This document shows, piece after piece, positions 59,036 to 64,000 of a stretch of DNA of 64,000 nt; position 1 is the first letter of the stretch; each line of letters opens with the position of its first letter. The translations under genes were made by a program, and so were the position numbers. The stretch is from Eucommia ulmoides (Eukaryota > Streptophyta > Magnoliopsida > Garryales > Eucommiaceae), in contig CM028338.1 of the NCBI GenBank assembly GCA_016647705.1, positions 21,411,577 to 21,475,576 of the forward strand, written 5' to 3'. The notes below the pieces were generated by a model that did no database searches, was not told where the DNA came from, and saw only the letters and a list, made by a program, of their open reading frames with translations.

Positions 59036-60717
59036 TTACCAATATTTCGGGTAAGTTTTCAACAAATTTTGAAGAAATTATGAGTAGTGAACATCCAAAA
59101 ACATCAATGTTATGTTTTAAGGTATTTTTGGTAGATTTCTTCATTTTTCTCAAAACCTTTGAACTCTTAAAATCATTATTCATATGGACATACAAGTCCA
59201 CACAAATCAGGTTTGGATGAACCAATAGGTCCATGAGTAGTGTATCTGTGCAAACCTATAGTTTCACAAGAAATGCTATTGCGCGGACCTAGGTCCGCGC
59301 AATTTTCAAGTTTGCAAACCTGTAGGTTAGTGCAAAGCCTCCACTGTTGGACGTACAACTTCGTGGCTCTTGCTACATTTTCAAAAAGATTATTGAATTT
59401 CATTTGCGTTTTACTTTAGATAATGTTTGGTTGTATGAAAATTGAATCTTCATAATTGGAATTAGAAACGAACCCATGATGAAATCACCTTATTTTGTAT
59501 ACGCCGATATCATATTCTTCTAATAATAAACTTAGTTAATTTATAAAATTGAACCTATTAGAAATGCCTATCATAAAAATGTTTAGACAGACTTATATAC
59601 TTAGTCATCTGATAAAAATCATTAAACAGACCAACATCAAATGTAAAACTAAATATAAACCAAGAACTTGGTAGATTTCATGCAAATTTACATCGATGAG
59701 AATAGTGAATGTAACATCCAAAATAAACTAAGAAGTTGGTAAATTTCATAAAATTTACATAGATTACAATTACATTATCGTTCATCAAATTAAATTCCGC
59801 ATCAATAAACAAAATGATGACCAAAAGTAATCATAGCATCCAATACAAATAAGAAACTCGGTAAACTAAATTTCCCAATAATTAAAAATGATCTCGTCTA
59901 CAACTTTAGACAACTAAGACCAATGTCATCTACGATATCTGATATGCTATAAGATTGTAATAGCTAGTGAGTGAATTCTTCCATGCCCCCACTCGAAATG
60001 GCCCACTATTTCTTTTATCTACCATGCCTTGGTCAAAGTTTCACGATTCAATAGTCTCGACCTACTCACCTAATGCAATATCGTTAGTTTGTAGACACCG
60101 TATTTTGTCTGATCCAGTGCAAGACATAAAATAAGAAAATCAAAAGAAAAATAAAAAAAAATATAACAAATAAAAAAAAATAAAAATCAAAGGTTAAATT
60201 AGGGCCTCAAAGATTTAGTTGAGTCAAAAAAAAAATTCAATTTAAGTTTTGGAGTCACAATTGGTACCATAAAAAGTTTCGGGTCTAAATTGAAATTTAA
60301 AAAAAAAATCAATATTTGAAGGGACAAATTTTCAATTTTAAATTTTATATGAACTTTTTTAAAAGTAAGTTATTAATTTAAGAAAAGTATAAAAAAAATA
60401 TATTTTAAATAAATAACAGTGCCCCTAGCACCCAAATTACTTTTTCCCCACCCTCTTAGAATAAGACAAATGATTAGATTCTCCCTATGAGTGGAATAAG
60501 AAGGTTTTGGGATGATCCTTAGTCATTTTCCCATTTGGATATTGCTTGTTGGAGTAAAAAAACAAGAAATTTCATGAAATACCAACAATATGAGGTTTAA
60601 AACGTAAAAATGATGAAATAGGGTAAGTTGGCTGACAATCCCACATCTGTTTCCATGCGTCCAGGGATGCGTATGTATCCTTGGATACTTGGATTCGGGG
60701 ATGCATGTAAACCCCAT
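59036..60717. other. AT-rich intergenic DNA, no gene seen
   Basis: It was originally contiguous with 30732-31039. No reading frame has recognisable similarity. Poly-A-rich stretches lie at 60140-60310. A perfect palindrome at 59278-59303 is the only distinct feature. Confidence 0.55.
59278..59303. repeat. Perfect 26-bp palindrome
   Basis: ATTGCGCGGACCT is followed directly by its reverse complement with no spacer. It is markedly GC-rich in an AT-rich region. Confidence 0.95.
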
Positions 60718-63700
60718 TGTTGAACCCATGGTTTCAATAAACAATTAAGTATTAATGTTTTTTGTGGAACTAATGATTTTATTGAGAGTTTCAGATTTTG
60801 AGTTCCATGCATCTGATTAAGAAGAAAATGTGATGAAGAAAACATGAAGGGTGTAAGATGCACATGACGAAGATGTGAAGAGTTTTGAAGATGCTGAAGA
60901 AAAATAGATAAAAATAACTCTTTAAATATATGCTTGTTAGCCTAGTGAGCTACCAAATAGGAGGGTGAATTGAGTAGTTATAAAAATTTAAACAATATAA
61001 ATCTTTCAACACTTAATTAATCAAATAATCAATTTATCCTAAATCAATTATCATCTTTGTTACGCAGCGGATAAGTATTTAATTTTAGGTGCACACCCAA
61101 ACAAAATATAAAGAAAGTAAATAATTCAACACATCAAAATATATCCTAGTTCAACAAGCTAGCTTTGCCTAATCTAGTCCCCTGACCTCCACGGAGATTC
61201 ACAACCTCTAAGCCCCTGATTCCTTTAACGGTAGGAACCAAACCCTTACAATGATTCTTTTCCCAAGCTTAGAATCAACCTTTAAAATTTTTCTTTTCAC
61301 AGGCTAAGAAAGAACCTTATCTTTCTGTAGGCAAAGGACTAAACTAATTCTATTATAGGAAGAATCACAACCGAATCTTTTTAACGGGCTAAAGATCAAA
61401 CCTCACCACACACACAAATATCATTTTTCTAAGTAAGGATCGAACCTTTACAATTCACTCCAAATTAATTCAATTCAGGAAGAATCAAAACCTAATTTTT
61501 TTCAAGGGAAAAGAATAATCTAACATTTTTATACCTTTGGCAAAGATCGAACCTCAATATTTTTCTCGAAAAAGATTGAAACCCTAGCTACCCTAACTAG
61601 ATATCGACCCATTCATGTCTAATCTGCTTAAACTCACAAATACAAAAAATTATGAGTTTCTTCCCACTCGGAACTTCTATCGCCTAAAAACAGTTATACT
61701 CAATTAATGTCCTGAAATTTACTAAGTGATAGAATTAAAATGAGACAAATTAATATATGATTATAAATAAGTATGGGTAGCACAAAATTAAGCACGTAAT
61801 CAGATAATATCACAAAAGTGTTTTAAAAAGAATTTTTATACTCTTAAGTTTGTAAATAATTTTTCAACGATCTTAAATCCAAGTAATCAACAGTAATATG
61901 AAATCAAATTTAAGAATAATAACTTGAAAATATCTCACTAGGAAAACACCGAAGTATAAAAACAGGATTGCAAAACAGCATAGACCAGTGACGCCAATTC
62001 AACAACGCTTTAGCTTAAGAACTTTGATCGCAAAAATTCTCTCTTGAAATAATCTCAGTAGAATGATAACTCTCATAAAAGTGTCGAAACTAATAGTTCT
62101 TGATGTTTTGTGATCTAAATTCGTAGTTCTATTTAAACAGATTTAGAACAAGCCTTCCAATAGCTAGTTTTCAAATGATAGACCTCTTAAAGACACCTAT
62201 AGACCCTATATATCATAACTTTTCAATTCTGGTGTATTTAATTTAAAAATAGCTTCTAAATATCTCAATTAAGTCCATAAAATATTTCTTAAACATCAAT
62301 CACAAAAATAGGAAGTATTTAGTTTCTAAAATTAAGATAATCTTTAATTATATGTACTAAATCAATAGGGATATCAAAAGAGATATACCATATCTTTAGT
62401 AGTTTCAAATCCCCTGAAATACTCGTTGGAATTGTAAAAAACGGCTAGTAATAGTTAATTTTTGACCAAAACCTTAAAATCTTCGAAATCTCAACCAAAA
62501 CTGTCGGTTGATCGAACCCTGCCCAGTTGGTTGACTGATTAATTCAGTGTGTAAGCAAGGCCAAACCTATACAGGAAATTGGTTGACCGAACCTCACACG
62601 GTCGGTTGACCGATTAATTCAAGATGATTTCCAAGCCAAACCAACACCACAGTCGATTGATAATTGACCCACAATTGATTGACTGATCGATTCAAAGAGT
62701 TTCACCTTCCATCCACCTACGCCCATCGGTTAATTGATCCTCTCCTGGTCAGTTAACCAATCAATGCAGAATCTCTCCAATTTTCATCGAAAGCTCACTA
62801 TTTCAATCAGTTGACCCATCATCTTTGGATCAAATGACCGATTGATGTTGGTTGGTTAATTTTTTACTTATTTCAGCTCCAAAACACCATATTTAAACCC
62901 ATTAACCGATTACTTTTCTCGGTTAACTCAATTGACTCTAAAATTCAATTTTAAATATTATTCTCACTTAGAACAATTTCACATAGAGACATATATTTTA
63001 ACACAAATTAGGATCCTAAAATTCATCAATCAAACACACAAAAATATAATTCATTTAATAGTGTTGTGTGTGATCCTAATTCGAGTTGCACTAAGAGTAT
63101 AAAAGTTATTAAGTTGTTTTTATTTAATTTCTTCTGGATCTTCAATACTTTTCATTTCTTCAATGTTTATCTTTACACCCTGGATAATTTCTTCATGATT
63201 CAATCTTTAAATAGAACTCTTTTACCGAAACGCTCAACAAACACATTAATTCCACAAAAAACATCAACATTTAATTGTCCATCAAACCTTGGGATCAACA
63301 ATAGTCTTAATGCAATCGGAATTTGGTTCACAAACAACACGTAAAATGAGATAATTCTATATGTGTAATGATAAGAAGGGATAAGTTGAAGATCCTAAAA
63401 TAAGATATTGTATGTGCTCCTTATGTGAAATAATTTTGATAATTAATCTAATTGAAAATATATGTTTTAAAGTACAAAATATTGTGTTTTCGAGTCAGTT
63501 TGGTCAACTGAGAAAAGCAATCAATCAACTAATTAAAACCGTGAGTTTTGAAGTTAAAACGAAGTCCTATTGATTTAGTCGGTCAACCGAGAAAAGTAAT
63601 CAGTCAAACGTTTGAAACAGTAGCCGAAATGGCTAAGGAAGTGAGCATACTGATCTACTCGGTTAACCGAATGAAGAGAATTGGTCAAATATTTGAGTCA

Positions 63701-64000
63701 GTAGATGAAATGGTGGAGATTGGAAACACATTGATCCAATCAGTCAACTGACTGGGCAGGGTCAGTCAACCGACTTGTGTTATACCAACGGCTAAATTGG
63801 AAGCCTGGTACAGTCGATCAACTGGATGGGGCAAGTTGGTCAACCATCTACTTCAGTTACAGATTCGACTGATTTGGTGTGTTAGTAAAAAACTATTCAA
63901 TTTTTATGATTCCAACACAGGGGTTTGGGGGATTTAGATGTATTTTAAGTTTGAATAACCTATTTAGTAATCCCTATTGATATGGTCCATATAGTTTGAG
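60718..64000 (+). mobile_element. LTR family D, copy 3, inverted and split; runs off the window
   Basis: TGTTGAACCCATGGTTTC at 60718 and the sequence to 60934, then 63301-64000, are collinear with the reverse complement of family D copies 1 and 2. Examples are ATGTTTTTTGTGGAACTAAT and the block of GTCAACCGA palindromes at 63490-63860. The insertion of copy 2 splits it. The right end lies beyond the window. Confidence 0.75.
60935..63300 (-). mobile_element. LTR family D, copy 2, inserted in copy 3
   Basis: The ends are TGTTAGCCTAGTGAGC and TTGGGATCAACA, homologous to 41995-44639. Flanks are ATGCT (60930-60934) and ATAGT (63301-63305). The family sequence at that place is ATACT, so each flank would differ from a presumed ATACT duplication by one change. 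A palindrome cluster of GGTTGACCGA type lies at 62505-62880. Confidence 0.75.

Overview
This window is plant nuclear DNA, most likely from a dicot. It is AT-rich, contains one host gene with short exons and standard GT/AG introns, and the rest is largely retrotransposon. I found no bacterial, organellar or RNA-gene signals. The species cannot be named from the sequence.

The host gene lies on the minus strand, 29943 down to 6326. It is the plant orthologue of RAD5A, a HIRAN + SNF2 helicase + RING protein of post-replication DNA repair. Eighteen coding exons can be joined without a frame error and give 967 residues. The final ~60-70 residues of the family (helicase motif VI and the C-terminus) are not in the window. 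Its introns are swollen by mobile elements: a PIF/Harbinger MITE (intron 10), an L1-type LINE remnant (intron 11), a copia element (intron 14), and gypsy, copia and RTE-LINE remains (intron 16). A hAT-like MITE sits 220 bp upstream of the start codon.

Left flank (1-4890): a decayed minus-strand copia element, the 3' end of a plus-strand copia element, and a LINE reverse-transcriptase remnant. From 4890 to 6325 no gene is visible.

Right half (31045-59030): one old Ty3/gypsy element of the Tat type, delimited by a perfect TCAAT duplication at both ends. It holds gag, protease, RT, RNase H and a truncated integrase, then a 65-bp tandem array and a gene on the opposite strand. It has been hit at least six times by later LTR elements: solo LTRs at 34937-37930 (family B), 40153-41138 (C), 41995-44639 (D), 45840-47143 and 47689-49409 (A, opposite orientations), and an Athila-like element at 52016-59003 (A) inside its 3' LTR. 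That last element carries another family B solo LTR (54501-57160). Removing the insertions and one copy of each duplication leaves a host element of about 11.3 kb.

Right edge (59036-64000): anonymous AT-rich DNA with a perfect 26-bp palindrome, then a family D LTR (60718 to beyond the window) split by a second family D LTR in the opposite orientation (60935-63300).

The most unusual signal is that three unrelated LTR families (A, B, D) each carry clusters of short palindromes. In family A these sit just upstream of the TATA box, and two copies of the same family carry different palindrome sequences at the same place.
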